Positions 63,592-64,000 of a DNA stretch of 64,000 bases are shown here, one piece after another; position 1 is the stretch's first letter; each line of letters starts with the position of its first letter. The position numbers were made by a program, and so were the translations under genes. Source of the DNA: Burkholderia sp. D-99 (lineage in GTDB: Bacteria > Pseudomonadota > Gammaproteobacteria > Burkholderiales > Burkholderiaceae); contig NZ_JAAOXM010000002.1 in the NCBI RefSeq assembly GCF_011605345.1, positions 868,001 to 932,000 of the forward strand. The letters are read 5' to 3'. The notes under the pieces were generated by a model. It worked only from the letters and a program-made list of their open reading frames with translations, was not told where the DNA came from and did no database searches.

Positions 63592-64000
63592 TGGCAATGA
63601 ACATCTGGAAGAAGTACTGGGACCTGCGCACGCAGGAGTGCCCGTGCGACGTGCACTTCGTCGAATGGCTGGAAGCCGTTCGCCTCAACGGCATCCGCAT
63701 CTATCACTTCGGCACCGGCGGCCACCACCATGTCGGCACGGAATGCGCGCGGCCGCACCTGAACAACACCGTCTTCGGCGTGACGGCGTCGCCGAAGGAA
63801 TACAAGTCGTACGTCGATCTCGTCACGCGGCAACCGGAGGTGAGCAAGACCTATCTGGCCTATTTCGGCGACATCTATACGAGCAATACGGACCTGCTGC
63901 CAGCGTTCGACGTCGTCACCCTCTTCCATCTGTGCGAGTTCCGCGACGAAACGAACAGCCGCTACGGTGCGAAGACCGATGCGGAAGTGCTCGACCTGTT
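63591..64000 (+). CDS. Partial gene; possible SAM-dependent methyltransferase-like protein
   Basis: Begins with ATG overlapping the glycosyltransferase stop and runs off the window after 136 codons. A glycine-rich loop (IYHFGTGGHHHVG at residues about 37-49) and a later acidic-hydrophobic strand (AFDVVTLFHLCEFRDE) resemble motifs I and IV of Rossmann methyltransferases. The rest is needed before assigning it. It is translationally coupled to the glycosyltransferase, so it most likely modifies the same glycan or shares its pathway. Confidence 0.6.
   Translation, partial: MAMNIWKKYWDLRTQECPCDVHFVEWLEAVRLNGIRIYHFGTGGHHHVGTECARPHLNNTVFGVTASPKEYKSYVDLVTRQPEVSKTYLAYFGDIYTSNTDLLPAFDVVTLFHLCEFRDETNSRYGAKTDAEVLDL

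Overview
The window is high-GC DNA with closely packed genes and typical Burkholderia features: paired Gram-negative porins, many LysR, GntR and MerR regulators, MHS and ACS-family transporters, and several accessory catabolic operons. It most resembles a secondary replicon of a Burkholderia (probably B. cepacia complex) strain. The genus is inferred from gene content and codon use, because no rRNA or tRNA gene is present to confirm it. I found no CRISPR array, integrase or intact insertion sequence.

Layout. 0.1-13.3 kb: an AraC regulator, then what looks like a complete ergothioneine-degradation locus. A hydantoinase and an N-carbamoyl-amino-acid hydrolase lie on the minus strand, divergent from a LysR gene. 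Next come a DUF917/S-methyl-thiohydantoin-desulfurase-type protein, a urocanate-hydratase-like enzyme, an MHS transporter, an exported ammonia-lyase-fold protein lacking the Ala-Ser-Gly cofactor triad (ergothionase-like), and two porins. The two divergent units share a TTATS-N7-CATAA site, a good candidate for the LysR operator. 13.4-21.1 kb: a tandem repeat, then a GntR/FadR-type regulator divergent from an operon of class V aminotransferase, MFS carrier, 2-keto-pentenoate-hydratase-like protein and a 1,015-residue FAD/Fe-S dehydrogenase. Both divergent promoters carry TTGCATGCAA palindromes.

21.1-31.0 kb: an island of lower GC and different codon use. It holds a truncated 3'-5' exoribonuclease, a HEPN-like protein, a helix-turn-helix gene broken by three in-frame stops, and one very large gene of 2,579 codons. 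That gene fuses a DnaG-like zinc finger and TOPRIM core, a reverse transcriptase (YVDD), about 1,100 residues of unknown function, and a C-terminal nitrilase with the Glu-Lys-Cys triad. It resembles the nitrilase-bearing defence reverse transcriptases (DRT/UG group) with an added primase module. This is the best candidate here for an undescribed system.

31.1-36.7 kb: a minus-strand cluster of phosphotransferase, two SDRs, acyl-CoA dehydrogenase, histidine phosphatase and LysR, suggesting an ACAD10/11- or Lva-like 4-hydroxyacid route. 36.8-42 kb: a GNAT, a thioesterase, a BaeSR-like two-component pair, a membrane protein and an MFS carrier. 42.1-50 kb: a 9-bp repeat array, a LysR gene and a divergent operon (PdxA-like dehydrogenase, enolase-superfamily dehydratase, DapA-like lyase, MFS, beta-propeller, amidohydrolase) that looks like sugar-acid or lactone catabolism. 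50.4-57.6 kb: mixed genes, including a MerR regulator fused to a P-loop domain and translationally coupled to a barstar-like protein, a MASE1-PAS membrane sensor, a lipocalin-like protein, a LysR gene and a PpiC-type foldase. 57.9-64 kb: a secreted propeller protein, a DAACS symporter, an 11-bp repeat array, and the start of a glycosyltransferase operon that runs off the window.
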